64,000 bases of DNA from Dysosmobacter segnis (GCF_014297285.1 NZ_JACOQI010000001.1:186001-250000), one strand, 5' to 3'. Counted from the stretch's first letter, positions 16,049 to 25,969 are shown. Notes: a model not told the origin generated them from the sequence alone. Translations and numbers: made by a program.

Positions 16049-18091
16049 TCAGGCCCGCTTGAAAAGCTTTTCAAGCTCGTATTTCGTGACCTTCACCACT
16101 ACGGGCCGTCCGTGGGGGCAGTACCGGACCTCCCCGCTCTGCACCTTTTCCACCAAGATCTTCAACTCGGCGGGGTCGCTGGTCCAGCCGCCCTTGATGG
16201 CGGCCTTGCAGGCCATGGTGTGCAGCAGCGCCTCCCGCTTTTCGTCCAGATTCCGGCCTGTGCGGAGATTCTGTGCAAATTCCTCCAGCGTGGCGGCGGT
16301 GTCCGCCGCGTCCAAATCCGCCGGGACCTCCCGCACCAGAATTGCGCCGTCACCAAAATCCTCACAGCCGAAGCCGAACTGTTCCAGCAGCTCCAGATTG
16401 TCCAGCAGCAGGGCGGCGTCCTCCTTGCCGGGTTCCACGGCGATGGGCTGCAAAAGGGTCTGCCGCATGGGCGGCTCCTTGGAGGTCATCAGCCGGTCAA
16501 AGTTCATCCGCTCATGGGCGGCGTGCTTGTCGATGAGCCAGAGGGTCTCCGCGTCATCCTCGCAGATAATGTAAGTATTCAGGACTTCCCCGGCGATACG
16601 CCACGGGGCCGCCTCCGGCAGCACCGTTTCCTGCCCCGGCAGTTCTATGGCAGTCTGCTGGGCCGGGGCGGCGGGAATGGCCGGAACAAAGGGCTTAGGA
16701 GTCGGCGCGGGTTCCGCCGCCTTTTCCGGCACAGGAACCACAGGCTCCGCAGGCTTGGCGGTCACGGAGGCGGGAGCCTTTCCCAGGGCGCTGGCAGGCG
16801 CTGCTTTGACAGCATCCCGAGGCGGCCAGATGGGCTGGACGCTGTCCGCCACCCGGGCGCCGGTATTCCACTCCGTATTCCATGTGGGCCGAACCGGCTC
16901 CGCCCCTTTCACCGGCTGGGCGCTGAAAGCGGGCCGTACTTTCTCTCCGGAAGGCCGGGGAGAAACCGCCGGTTCCGGAGCGGGAGCGATGGGCTTGTGG
17001 CCCTGCTCCCGGTAGGTTTTGGCGTCCATGGACTGAAAAAAGTCCTGCCGGGGATTCTGGGTCTCCCGGACCGGCGGGGGAGCCGGCTTCGTCACAGCCC
17101 CACCGCGAGCATCCAACGCGTCCATGACCGTGTGGAACACAGCATCAAATACGTCATGCTCCTTGGCAAATTTCACTTGGGTCTTGGCGGGATGGACGTT
17201 CACGTCCACCGCCGTCACCGGCAGCAGCACCTCCAGCACACAGCCGGGGAACCGGCCCTTGAGAAGCTGATTCCGGTAGCCTTCCTCTAAAGCAGCGGTC
17301 AGAAGCTGGGACTTGATGAACCGGCCATTGACGAAAAATACCTGCATGGAGCGGGAGCCGCGGCCATTGACGGGAGCGGTCACAAAGCCCCGCACCTCGA
17401 TGTCCCCGCCCCGGCCCTGTACCGGCACCAGCGTTTTGGCGAATTCCCGGCCCAAGGCGGCGTACACGGCGGATTCCAGCTTGCCGTCTCCGGGGGTATG
17501 AAGGGACTCCTGCCCGTCCTTGATGAACTTGAAGGAAACGTCCGGGTGACTCAGCGCCAGATGCTGCATCAGCCCCGCCACGGCGGCGGTCTCGGCACTG
17601 TCCTTCTTCATGAATTTCAACCGGGCAGGGGTGTTGTAAAAGAGATCCGCCACCCGGATGGTGGTACCCTCCGGGGCGCCCTCCTCCCGGACAGGCTCCA
17701 TGTGTCCGCCCTCGCCATGGATAGCGGAACCCGTGGTATCCCCCGGCCGCCGGGTCAGCACATCCACCCGGCTGACGGCGGAAATGGCCGCCAAAGCCTC
17801 GCCCCGGAAGCCAAGGGTCCCGATCTTGGCCAGATCCTCCGCCGTGCGGAGCTTACTGGTGGCGTGGCGCAAAAAGGCGGTGGGCAGCTCCTCCGGCGCG
17901 ATGCCGCAGCCGTTGTCTGTCACCCGGATCAGGCCCATGCCGCCCCGCTGGATCTCCACCACAATGGCGGAGGCTCCGGCGTCGATGGCGTTTTCCACCA
18001 GCTCCTTCACAACAGAGGCGGGGCGCTCCACCACCTCGCCGGCGGCGATCAGGTCGGCCACATGAGACGATAATTGTTGAATGTGAGGCAT
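16049..18091 (-). CDS. mutL: DNA mismatch repair protein MutL
   Basis: MutL links MutS mismatch recognition to strand removal. The GHKL ATPase domain occupies about the first 330 residues (IAAGEVVERPASVVKELVENAIDAGA, DNGCGI, GFRGEALAAISAVS, GTTIRVADLFYNTPARLKF). A proline/alanine-rich linker follows (about 340-490), then the C-terminal dimerisation domain with DKHAAHERMNFD. A QxxxHAAHERMxxE-like nickase region and ACKAAIKG and HGRP zinc-site elements are visible, as in non-methyl-directed MutL proteins. The start was set at MPHIQQLSS after GGAGAG. It begins 11 bases after the AEC transporter gene, so the two are probably co-transcribed. mutS lies nearby on the same strand but is separated by two other genes and a repeat block. 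Confidence 0.95.
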   Translation of the reverse strand: MPHIQQLSSHVADLIAAGEVVERPASVVKELVENAIDAGASAIVVEIQRGGMGLIRVTDNGCGIAPEELPTAFLRHATSKLRTAEDLAKIGTLGFRGEALAAISAVSRVDVLTRRPGDTTGSAIHGEGGHMEPVREEGAPEGTTIRVADLFYNTPARLKFMKKDSAETAAVAGLMQHLALSHPDVSFKFIKDGQESLHTPGDGKLESAVYAALGREFAKTLVPVQGRGGDIEVRGFVTAPVNGRGSRSMQVFFVNGRFIKSQLLTAALEEGYRNQLLKGRFPGCVLEVLLPVTAVDVNVHPAKTQVKFAKEHDVFDAVFHTVMDALDARGGAVTKPAPPPVRETQNPRQDFFQSMDAKTYREQGHKPIAPAPEPAVSPRPSGEKVRPAFSAQPVKGAEPVRPTWNTEWNTGARVADSVQPIWPPRDAVKAAPASALGKAPASVTAKPAEPVVPVPEKAAEPAPTPKPFVPAIPAAPAQQTAIELPGQETVLPEAAPWRIAGEVLNTYIICEDDAETLWLIDKHAAHERMNFDRLMTSKEPPMRQTLLQPIAVEPGKEDAALLLDNLELLEQFGFGCEDFGDGAILVREVPADLDAADTAATLEEFAQNLRTGRNLDEKREALLHTMACKAAIKGGWTSDPAELKILVEKVQSGEVRYCPHGRPVVVKVTKYELEKLFKRA

Positions 18092-18102
18092 ACGATCTCT
18101 CC

Positions 18103-19014
18103 TTACAGCAATGCTGCCAAAACAGGAATGGTAATAATAGACATCAGGGTGGTCAGGAAAATGCTCTGGGCCATACATTCGGTGTCACCGCCGTATTCCA
18201 TGGCCAGCATACTGCCGTTGAGGGCGGTGGGCATGGCCATGAGGATCACGGCGATATTAGCCACCAGAGGTGTGCCGATACCGGTCCACTTCAGGAGCAG
18301 CCACAGCATAATGGGAAGGATCAGAAGTCGGAAGGCCGCCAGAGCCCACAGCCGCGGTGAGGTAAATGCCCGTCCAAAAGGCAAATCTGCCAGCAGAGAA
18401 CCGACCAATAAGAGGGATAAGGGGGTTGTCAGGCTGCCTGTAAAGTTCAGACACTCCCCAAGTAAGGCTGGCATATTGATGTGGAACAGGGCCACCATCA
18501 AGGCAATCACCGAGGCAACGATACATGGCGATAGCAACTGCTGCCAACGAAACTTTGCCTGTCCAGCCAGTATCAAGGGACCCAGAGAATAGGACAGCAG
18601 GTTAAAGGGCAGGACCAGGATCACGGCATAGAACAGTGCCTCCTGACCAAAGAGAGCGACCGATACCGGATAGCCGATAAAGGCCATATTTGAAAAAATC
18701 AACGAATAGCGCCAGACACACTGCTGCTTGACTGTTCCACCCAACAGGTGGGGCACAAAGGTAGCGGCACAGAAACCCAGCCCATAATAAACGATTGCTA
18801 CCTTTAAAACGGAAAGAATTTCCTCGGTACTGGGCAGGGTATCTCCAGCGGAGACGGAGCCTAAAATCAGGCAAGGCACAATGATACCCAGGAGCAAACG
18901 GCAAAGATTCTGATCCGTTTGCTTGCTCAGATATCCCAGCTTGTGGGCGAGAAAACCTGCGGCCATGCAGAAGAGAATGACCAGCATTTCAGAAAACACG
19001 TCAAAAAAACTCAC
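18103..19014 (-). CDS. AEC family (auxin efflux carrier-type) transporter
   Basis: This is a membrane carrier with about ten helices of the AEC/BART fold (for example VILFCMAAGFLAHKLGYLS and LCRLLLGIIVPCLILGSVS). Bacterial relatives export or exchange small organic acids such as malate. It has 303 residues, normal for the family. The start codon is GTG, preceded by GGAG. Its lower GC content and different codon choice relative to the neighbouring genes are noticeable. It precedes mutL by 11 bases. The substrate is unknown. Confidence 0.85.
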   Translation of the reverse strand: MSFFDVFSEMLVILFCMAAGFLAHKLGYLSKQTDQNLCRLLLGIIVPCLILGSVSAGDTLPSTEEILSVLKVAIVYYGLGFCAATFVPHLLGGTVKQQCVWRYSLIFSNMAFIGYPVSVALFGQEALFYAVILVLPFNLLSYSLGPLILAGQAKFRWQQLLSPCIVASVIALMVALFHINMPALLGECLNFTGSLTTPLSLLLVGSLLADLPFGRAFTSPRLWALAAFRLLILPIMLWLLLKWTGIGTPLVANIAVILMAMPTALNGSMLAMEYGGDTECMAQSIFLTTLMSIITIPVLAALL

Positions 19015-19044
19015 AGAACTCCACGCTCGATTCTATATAGGGTA

Positions 19045-19752
19045 TCACATACCTGCCAACACATGAAGGGCATTGGCGGCGGCGTGGAGCAGAATGGAGC
19101 TCCACAGGGTCCCGGTGTGGTCATAGGCCCAGGCCAGCACCAGACCCGGCACCAGATACTGCACCATCAGCAGGAAATAGGTGATGTCCTGCCGCACTAC
19201 GGCAAACTGCCACACATGGAGCAGAGCGAACAGCAGACAACTCACCACATAGGCCACCGTCCGGCTTTTGCTTTTCAGATTGCCGAATACCAGCCCGCGA
19301 AACAGCACTTCCTCCACGAAGGGAGCCAGGAAAATTACAATCAGCAGCGTTACTCTGGGGGCGTCATGGATCTGGGCGGAGATAGTGGTGTCATTCAGGT
19401 TGGTGTGGTTGTTCACCAGCATCCGGGTCAGCCGGTAGACTAACTCATTGAGGCCGTACAGAGCGATGAGACCCACTAAGATCGACTTGCAGGCGTTGCC
19501 CAAATTGTCCGCGAAGTTCCGGGTGGTGCGGCCCAGAAAGCTGTGGAAAATAATGAGCGTAACGGCAAACAATGTGTAATAATAGATGGCATTTTGCAGC
19601 GAGGGCGAAATGCTGGCATCCAGCAGCCGCTCCGCCAATCGGAACAGGGGCGCTGTGGCAAAGGGCAGCACCACCAGATAGATCACAAAGAAAACAGTTC
19701 CGGCGATCTGCTCACCGGGGGTCATATAGGAGGCGGATTTACGTTTGGCCAT
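19045..19752 (-). CDS. CPBP family intramembrane metalloprotease
   Basis: This is a multi-pass membrane protein of the CAAX protease/bacteriocin-processing (Abi) family. The diagnostic motifs are EEVLFRGLVFG (EExxxR), FALLHVW with the second-motif His, and ILLHAAANA near the C-terminus. It has about six to eight hydrophobic segments in 235 residues. Family members process prenylated proteins or peptide signals or act in bacteriocin self-immunity; nothing around this gene specifies which. It is separated from mutS by a long repeat block. Confidence 0.88.
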   Translation of the reverse strand: MAKRKSASYMTPGEQIAGTVFFVIYLVVLPFATAPLFRLAERLLDASISPSLQNAIYYYTLFAVTLIIFHSFLGRTTRNFADNLGNACKSILVGLIALYGLNELVYRLTRMLVNNHTNLNDTTISAQIHDAPRVTLLIVIFLAPFVEEVLFRGLVFGNLKSKSRTVAYVVSCLLFALLHVWQFAVVRQDITYFLLMVQYLVPGLVLAWAYDHTGTLWSSILLHAAANALHVLAGM

Positions 19753-19789
19753 TGCAAGGCTCCTTTGAATGGTTCTCCCTGAAAGGGAG

Positions 19790-20415
19790 GACCCAGAATG
19801 TGCGGCGAATCGCCGCAGGGATGAACCACGGTGCCGCTATGCGGCACGGGAAGGCACGGCTTTGCCGTGCAGAATGTCCCCCACATTTTCTTTTTGTCTT
19901 GCCAAAAAGAAAACGTGCCGGACACGGTACAAAAGAAAAAACGCTGAGGGGTGATTTGACACGAAGGTGTCAAATCATCCAAAACGGGGGGCTGGCCGTC
20001 ACAAACTGCCGACCAAATCCAGAAGTCTCCTACCGGCTGCGCTATACCTATTCCGCCCGGAACTGTGTCCCCGCATCAGAAAGTCCGCCGCACACCAATG
20101 TTCCAAACAGGACGCCCCCTGCCCTTCTTTCCGCTGCCGCTCCCCCGTCCAACTCCGGGAGGGGTTTCCAAAGGGGAGGGGCCACAGCCCCGCCCCTTTG
20201 TGCCAGAGGGGGTATGGGGGACGGTGGCGTCCCCCCATGTTTCGGGTGGGGGTCTAAGGGGGAGGGACCTTTGCGCTAAAGGCCCCTTCCCCTTGCCCTG
20301 TAGTGGGAGCTACCACTTGCGGGAGCAAGGAAAATGGAATGTCCCCTTGTGGGAGCAGAGAGAATATCCCCTTTGGCTTCTCGTCCCGGAAACCGGGACT
20401 GCCCTTTGTGGGAGC
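19790..20415. repeat. Patchwork of short repeats downstream of mutS
   Basis: No gene is supported in this interval of about 670 bases. It consists of GC-rich hairpins (TGCGGCGAATCGCCGCA, GCACGGCTTTGCCGTGC), a CATTTTCTTTTTG...GCCAAAAAGAAAA inverted repeat, a GATTTGACAC/GTGTCAAATC hairpin and blocks such as GGGTTTCCAAAGGGGAGG and CCTTCCCCTTGCCCTG. The same blocks recur in the same order and direction at 23090-23795, on the other side of mutS. Such mosaic intergenic repeats occur in related gut clostridia; the exact family was not identified. Confidence 0.7.
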
Positions 20416-20420
20416 AGCCT

Positions 20421-23030
20421 TTATTTGCTCAATTTCTGCTTCAATTCATACAACAGCCCCATGGCCTCAATGGGCGTCAGGGTGTCCGGCTGGCAGCGGC
20501 GGATGGCGTCCAGTACCTCGCCCTCGCTCATGGCGTCCAGCGAGACCTGATCGCTTTCCTTCCGAGCGGCCACGTACTGTACGCCGTTTTCGTCCTCCAG
20601 TTCCTTCAGGATGACCTTGGCCCGCTGGACCACCTTCTCCGGCAGACCCGCCAGCTTGGCGACTTCGATGCCGTAGCTGCGGTCGGCGCCGCCGGGGATG
20701 ATCTTCCGCAGGAAGATGATATCCTCCCCCCGGCGCTTGACGGCGATGTTGTAGTTCACCGTGCCGGGGAGGGTGTTTTCCATTTCTGTCAGCTCGTGAT
20801 AATGGGTGGCAAACAAAGTTTTGGCCCCCAGCGTCTTTTTGTCGGCGCAGTATTCCAGAACAGCCCGGGCGATGGCCATACCGTCAAAGGTGGAGGTGCC
20901 CCGGCCGATCTCGTCCAGGATCAGGAGAGAATTTTTGGTGGCCTGATGGAGAATATCGGAGACCTCCGTCATCTCCACCATGAAGGTGGACTGCCCGGCG
21001 GAGAGATCGTCACTGGCGCCGATGCGGGTGAAGATCCGATCCACCACGCCGATATGGGCGTATTTGGCGGGGACGAAGCTGCCCATCTGGGCCATGAGGA
21101 CGATCAGCGCCACCTGCCGCATATAAGTGGATTTACCGGCCATGTTGGGGCCGGTGATGATGGCCACCCGTTCTTCCTTTTCACCCATAAAGGTGTCATT
21201 GGGGACGAACAGGCTGTCCTTCAGAACCTTTTCCACCACCGGATGACGGCCCTCCCGGATCTCAATGACCCCGGACTCGTCCACCTCCGGACGGCAGAAA
21301 TTGTTGTGGACTGCTACGGAGGCAAAGGAGCACAGCGCGTCGCACTCCGCCACCGCCGCGGCGGTTTTCTGGATGCGCCCGGCGTTGTCCGCGATCTGCT
21401 GGCGCAGGGCGGAGAACAGCTCATATTCCAGCGCCACCACCCGCTCGGAGGCCGTCAGGATCTCATGTTCCAGATCCTTCAGCTCCTGTGTGATGAACCG
21501 CTCGCCGTTTACCAAGGTCTGTTTGCGGATGTAGGTTTCCGGCACCTGCTCCTTAAAGGCATTGGAGACCTCAATATAGTAGCCGAACACCTTGTTGTAG
21601 CCGATCTTCAGGGTGCGGATGCCGGTTTTTTCTTTCTCCTTGGCCTCCATCTCCGCCATAACGCCCTTGCCGCTTTTCAGGATGTGCCGCAGGCGGTCCA
21701 CTTCTTCATTGAAGCCATCCCGGATGATGCCGCCTTCCCGGACGGAAAAGGGCGGCTCGTCACAGATGGCGGCGGCAATGTCCCCGCTGATATCGTCCAG
21801 CGTGTCCAGCTCGGCGGTCAGTTCGGTCAGACGGCGGTCGGAAAACCCGGAAAGCTGTTCCTTCAGGTTGGGCAGCTTTTCCATGGCGGCGCGGAGGGAG
21901 GTCAGGTCCCGGCCACCGGCGGTGCCATAGACGATGCGGCCAATGAGCCGTTCCATGTCTCCAAGGCCGGTCATTCCGGCGATGAGTTCTTCCCGGCGGA
22001 TGGTGTCATCCACCAGTGCTGCCACGGCGCTGCTGCGGCGGTCAATATCCGTCACGGACAGGAGGGGGCGTTCTAACCAGCTTCGCAGCATCCGCCCGCC
22101 CATGGGGGTCTTGGTTTTGTCCAGCACCCAGAGGAGGCTGCCCTTCTTCTCCTTGCTCCGAAGGGTCTCTGTCAACTCCAGATTCCGGCGGGCGGCCAGA
22201 TCCAGCTCCATGAACCGGCCCTGACGGTAGTAATCCAGTTCCCGGATGTGGGAGAGGTCGGTTTTCTGGGTCTCGTAGAGGTAGTTCAGCAAACCGCCCA
22301 GAGCCATGGCGGCGGCAGGTTCCCCGGCAGGCAGCCTGGAAAAGGCTTCCTCACCAAATTGGGCGCGGATGTTTTTCTCCGCCTCTGCCAGCCGGAACCG
22401 GCGCTCACCGCCGTTTTCATAGCGGCAGTGGAATTTGTCGGTAAGGACGTCTGTCAGCGCCTTCTCGCTGAATGCCCCGTCGCTGAGAATGGCCTCGGCG
22501 GGGCTGAACCGGCCCAGCTCATTGATGATGTGGGTCAGGGTATCTTTACCTGAGAAGGCGGTGAGGTGAGTCTCACCGGTGGAGAGGTCGCAGAAGGCCG
22601 CGCCGCCTCCCTGACTGTCCAGATAAATGCCGCAGAGGTAGTTGCCGGACTTATCATCCAGGCAGGCGGCGTCGATAACGGTGCCGGGGGTCACCACCCG
22701 GATAATATCCCGCTTCACCAGCCCCTTGGCGGTGGCGGGGTCCTCCATCTGCTCGCAGATGGCCACCTTGTAGCCCTTGGCGATGAGACGGGCAATATAG
22801 GACTCGCTGGCGTGATAGGGGATGCCGCACATGGGGACCCGTTCTTCCTCCGGCTTGGCGTTTTTGCCGTGGTCCCGGGAGGTCAGGGTCAGGTCCAGTT
22901 CCTTGGAAGCCAGCTTGGCATCGTCGGCGAACATCTCATAGAAGTCCCCCAGACGGAAAAACAAAATGGAATCCGGGTTGTCCTTCTTGATTTCCAGATA
23001 TTGCTTCATCATGGGGGTCAGTTCCGCCAT
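20421..23030 (-). CDS. mutS: DNA mismatch repair protein MutS
   Basis: MutS recognises mispaired and looped-out bases. The N-terminal mismatch domain has LFFRLGDFYEMFADDAK, including the Phe-x-Glu wedge. The clamp and lever regions follow, and the ATPase domain has Walker A TGPNMAGKSTYMRQVA, LILDEIGRGTSTFDG and ATHYHEL. At 869 residues it is full length. The start was placed at MAELTPMMKQ with AAAGAGG eight bases upstream; the 90 or so open codons further upstream lie in repeat sequence and are not supported. The gene has repeat blocks on both sides, so it is not in a direct operon with mutL. Confidence 0.96.
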   Translation of the reverse strand: MAELTPMMKQYLEIKKDNPDSILFFRLGDFYEMFADDAKLASKELDLTLTSRDHGKNAKPEEERVPMCGIPYHASESYIARLIAKGYKVAICEQMEDPATAKGLVKRDIIRVVTPGTVIDAACLDDKSGNYLCGIYLDSQGGGAAFCDLSTGETHLTAFSGKDTLTHIINELGRFSPAEAILSDGAFSEKALTDVLTDKFHCRYENGGERRFRLAEAEKNIRAQFGEEAFSRLPAGEPAAAMALGGLLNYLYETQKTDLSHIRELDYYRQGRFMELDLAARRNLELTETLRSKEKKGSLLWVLDKTKTPMGGRMLRSWLERPLLSVTDIDRRSSAVAALVDDTIRREELIAGMTGLGDMERLIGRIVYGTAGGRDLTSLRAAMEKLPNLKEQLSGFSDRRLTELTAELDTLDDISGDIAAAICDEPPFSVREGGIIRDGFNEEVDRLRHILKSGKGVMAEMEAKEKEKTGIRTLKIGYNKVFGYYIEVSNAFKEQVPETYIRKQTLVNGERFITQELKDLEHEILTASERVVALEYELFSALRQQIADNAGRIQKTAAAVAECDALCSFASVAVHNNFCRPEVDESGVIEIREGRHPVVEKVLKDSLFVPNDTFMGEKEERVAIITGPNMAGKSTYMRQVALIVLMAQMGSFVPAKYAHIGVVDRIFTRIGASDDLSAGQSTFMVEMTEVSDILHQATKNSLLILDEIGRGTSTFDGMAIARAVLEYCADKKTLGAKTLFATHYHELTEMENTLPGTVNYNIAVKRRGEDIIFLRKIIPGGADRSYGIEVAKLAGLPEKVVQRAKVILKELEDENGVQYVAARKESDQVSLDAMSEGEVLDAIRRCQPDTLTPIEAMGLLYELKQKLSK

Positions 23031-23089
23031 AAAAATACCTCTTTCTTTATCTTTCAGCAAATGTTTCTGTTTTATGATACCAGATCGTA

Positions 23090-23795
23090 TAAGGGTGTGC
23101 CGCCTTGCGGCACGGGAAAGCATGGTGATACCATGCAGAATTGAATCCCCATCTTTTCTGCTTCCGCAGGGACTGTGCTCCACAGGGGATGCGGCGAACC
23201 GCCGCAGGGATGCAGGCTTTGCCTGCCGGAATGCACCCCCCATTTTCTTTTTGAAACGCCAAAAAGAAAATGCGCCGTGCACGGTGGAAAAGAAAAAGTG
23301 TTTGTTCCAAACTTGCACACAGGTGCAAGTTTGGGGGAAACGGATTCTGTGAGAACTGCTGTGCAGGTGAAGAATTGCGTACTAAATCACGGGCGGGGTG
23401 CAGAGCTTGTCCGGCCTTGTACGCCGTGCTGATAGTTGCATCAAACCTCAGGGTGCAAATAGGACACCCTCTGCTCATCTTTCCGCTGCCGCTCCCCATC
23501 CCCAAGAGGGGTTTCCAGAGGCGAGGCCCGCCTCCTTCTCCCAAGAAGGGTTTCCAAAGGGGAGGGCCGCAGCCCGCCCCTTTGTGTCGTTTCAAGGGGG
23601 TGCGGGGGGAAATCGAAATCCCCCCGCGTTTCTCTTTAGGGGGCCGGGGGGACATTCTCTTTTCAAAAGAGAATATCCCCTTGGCTTCTCCGTACCGAAC
23701 CGGTACAGTTCCGCCGGGAACCCCGGTAATCTTTGCGCCAAAGGCTCCTTCCCCTTGCCCTGACATGGGAATGTCCCCCTGCGGGAGCAGCAAAT
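23090..23795. repeat. Patchwork of short repeats upstream of mutS
   Basis: This interval of about 760 bases between mutS and miaB holds no supported gene. It repeats the block order of 19790-20415: TGCGGCGAACCGCCGCA, a GGCTTTGCC hairpin, CCATTTTCTTTTTG...GCCAAAAAGAAAATG, an AAACTTGCAC/GTGCAAGTTT hairpin, GGGTTTCCAAAGGGGAGG (here twice), and CCTTCCCCTTGCCCTG. A further inverted repeat TTCTCTTTT/AAAAGAGAA is present. The mutS promoter must lie within or at the edge of this block, but no clear one was found. Confidence 0.7.
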
Positions 23796-25207
23796 CAAAC
23801 CGGCTCCCCGTACAGCGCCCAGGTGTTGCTGTCCGTTATCTTTACGTCAATAAAGCTGCCGATCAGACTCTTGTCACCCTTCAGCCGCACCAGCCGGTTG
23901 CCCTCGGTGCGGGAGGCAAGGGGGAAGTTCTCGTCGTCACTCTCACCGTCCACCAGCACCCGGACGGTCTTGCCCACATAGGCGGCGTGGAGCTTGGCGG
24001 AATTGGCATTCTGGACTTCCAGGAGCTTATCGAACCACTTCTGCTTTTCGGCCCGGGTGGCGGGGTCCGGCATGGCTGCCGCCCTTGTGCCGGGACGGGG
24101 GGAGTAGATAAACGTAAACAAAGCGTCGAAGCCCACTTCCTCCACCAGAGAAACGGTGTCCATGGCTTCTGCCTCCGTCTCACCGGGGAAACCGATGATG
24201 ACGTCGGAGGTCAGCACCAGACCGGGCATTACGCTTTTGGCGTAGCGAATTTCCTCTAAATATTTCTCCCGGGTGTAACGGCGGTTCATCTCCTTCAGCA
24301 CCCGGTCATTGCCGGACTGGAAGGGCAGGTGCAGCTGCTTTGCCACATGGGGGCATTTGGCCATCACGTCAAAGAGCCGGTTGGTGGCGTCCTTGGGATG
24401 GCTGGACATGAAGCGGATCAGGTACTCGCCGGGGATCTTGTCGATGTCCTCCAGCAGATCCGGAAAGTGGTAATCCAGCCCCAGGTCGTTGCCGTAGGAG
24501 TTGACGTTCTGGCCCAGGAGGGTAATGTCCTTGTACCCGGCCTCCACCAGCTCCCGGACCTCCTGCAAAACGCACTGGGGGTCCCGGCTCCGCTCCCGGC
24601 CCCGGACATAGGGTACGATGCAGTAGGAGCAGAAGTTGTTGCAGCCGTACATGATGCTGACCCATGCCTTCACGCCCTTTTCCCGCACCACAGGGATGCC
24701 CTCGGCAATGGTGCCGTCCTCATTGTCCACGGCAAAGACCCGCTTCCGGGTCTCGTAGACCTGCCACAAAAGCTCCGGAAATTTCCACAGGGCATGGGGG
24801 CCGAACACCAGATCCACATGGCGGTAGGATTCCTTCACCCGCTGAGAGACCCGCTCCTCCTGCGCCATGCAGCCGCACAGGCAGATTACCTGCTCCGGGT
24901 TTTCCTTTTTTGTGTGGGTGAGAATGCCCAGATTGCCGAAGACCCGCTGTTCCGCGTGCTCCCGGACGGCGCAGGTGTTCAGGATCACCAGATCCGCCTC
25001 CTTGGGGTCCTCTGTAAAGGTAAAGCCACTGTCGGCCAGCATACCCATCAGCTTCTGGCCGTCCGCTACGTTCTGCTGACAGCCGAAGGTGTCCACGCAG
25101 GCCACAGGATGGGCTTCCCGGGAGGTGAACATCTCCTTGATCTTTGCTTCAAACTCCCGCTGACGCGCCAGCGCGTCCTCGGACACCAGTACATTTTCTC
25201 GCTTCAA
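23795..25207 (-). CDS. miaB: tRNA-2-methylthio-N6-dimethylallyladenosine synthase MiaB
   Basis: This radical SAM enzyme adds a methylthio group to i6A37 of tRNAs. The N-terminal UPF0004 domain carries the auxiliary-cluster cysteines (TFGCQQN, LNTCAVREHAEQ, CLCGCMAQ). The radical SAM core has CNNFCSYCIVPYVRGRERSR, and a C-terminal TRAM domain ends the protein (VLVDGESDDENFPLASRTEGN). At 470 residues it is full length. The CQQN in place of the common CQMN is a small variation. It lies 19 bases downstream of the flavin reductase gene and is probably in one transcript with it. Confidence 0.94.
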   Translation of the reverse strand: MKRENVLVSEDALARQREFEAKIKEMFTSREAHPVACVDTFGCQQNVADGQKLMGMLADSGFTFTEDPKEADLVILNTCAVREHAEQRVFGNLGILTHTKKENPEQVICLCGCMAQEERVSQRVKESYRHVDLVFGPHALWKFPELLWQVYETRKRVFAVDNEDGTIAEGIPVVREKGVKAWVSIMYGCNNFCSYCIVPYVRGRERSRDPQCVLQEVRELVEAGYKDITLLGQNVNSYGNDLGLDYHFPDLLEDIDKIPGEYLIRFMSSHPKDATNRLFDVMAKCPHVAKQLHLPFQSGNDRVLKEMNRRYTREKYLEEIRYAKSVMPGLVLTSDVIIGFPGETEAEAMDTVSLVEEVGFDALFTFIYSPRPGTRAAAMPDPATRAEKQKWFDKLLEVQNANSAKLHAAYVGKTVRVLVDGESDDENFPLASRTEGNRLVRLKGDKSLIGSFIDVKITDSNTWALYGEPV

Positions 25208-25226
25208 ATGGTATATCCTCCTAAAG

Positions 25227-25853
25227 TTATCTGATAAAATGAGTGGCGATCCGATCTTCCTTTTCCGGGAGACCGAACTGCTCCTTGCCCAGCGCGATGC
25301 TGCGCATCAGGAATGTCATGTTCCGGGCCAGGGTCCGCATGGTCTGAAGCCCCTCGCCGTCCTGCTCCGCTTCACCGGGCGTCCGGCCGTGAATACTGTT
25401 CCAGTATTGGCTGGAGGCCACAGGCATTCCGGAGATGGTGAAATACTTGTTCAACTCATCAAAGGTGGCGGAGCAGCCGCCCCGCCGGGCGCAGACTACG
25501 CTGGCCCCCACCTTCATGGTCTTATCAAAGGATGTGCTGTGAAACAGCCGGTCCAGACAGGCGATCAGCGTGGCGTTGGCGGAGGCGTAATACACCGGAC
25601 TGGCAATCACCAGACCGTCGGCCTCCTGAAGCTTGGGGGCCAGCTCGTTTACTCCATCGTCAAAGACGCACTTGCCGGTCTTGGCACAGGCGCCGCAGGC
25701 CACGCAGCCCCGGATGTCCCGGTTTCCCAGAACCACCGTTTCCACATCGACGCCATTCTCTTTGAAAACCGCTTCCATTTCCCGCAGGGCCACGGCGGTG
25801 TTGCCGTTGGCATGGGGACTGCCGTTGAGCATTAAAACCTTCAGGGACTTCAT
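25227..25853 (-). CDS. NAD(P)H-dependent FMN reductase-like flavodoxin-fold protein
   Basis: This is a cytosolic flavin-binding oxidoreductase. It has the N-terminal FMN-phosphate loop LNGSPHANGNTAVAL, an iron-sulfur-flavoprotein-like CVACGACAKTGKC cysteine stretch, and ASPVYYASANA with the flavin-contacting loop. The 208-residue length fits the NADPH-dependent FMN reductase family. The start was set at the ATG with AAAGGAG eight bases upstream; an in-frame GTG three codons earlier is less likely. Whether the cysteines hold a cluster is not known. It precedes miaB closely. Confidence 0.8.
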   Translation of the reverse strand: MKSLKVLMLNGSPHANGNTAVALREMEAVFKENGVDVETVVLGNRDIRGCVACGACAKTGKCVFDDGVNELAPKLQEADGLVIASPVYYASANATLIACLDRLFHSTSFDKTMKVGASVVCARRGGCSATFDELNKYFTISGMPVASSQYWNSIHGRTPGEAEQDGEGLQTMRTLARNMTFLMRSIALGKEQFGLPEKEDRIATHFIR

Positions 25854-25969
25854 ACTTCGCACTCCTTTCAGAGCCCCGGCCTTATGTGTTTATCCACTTG
25901 AAGCCGGGAGAAAAAGCACATAACTTAACTAAAATATCATAGCATAAAAGCTCCCGGAACACAAGAAAA

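Noticed and set aside
19760..20420. Several proteins of 60-235 codons in the mutS-flanking repeats
   Set aside because: They consist of translated GC hairpins and repeat blocks, lack ribosome sites, and the frames differ between the two copies of the mosaic.
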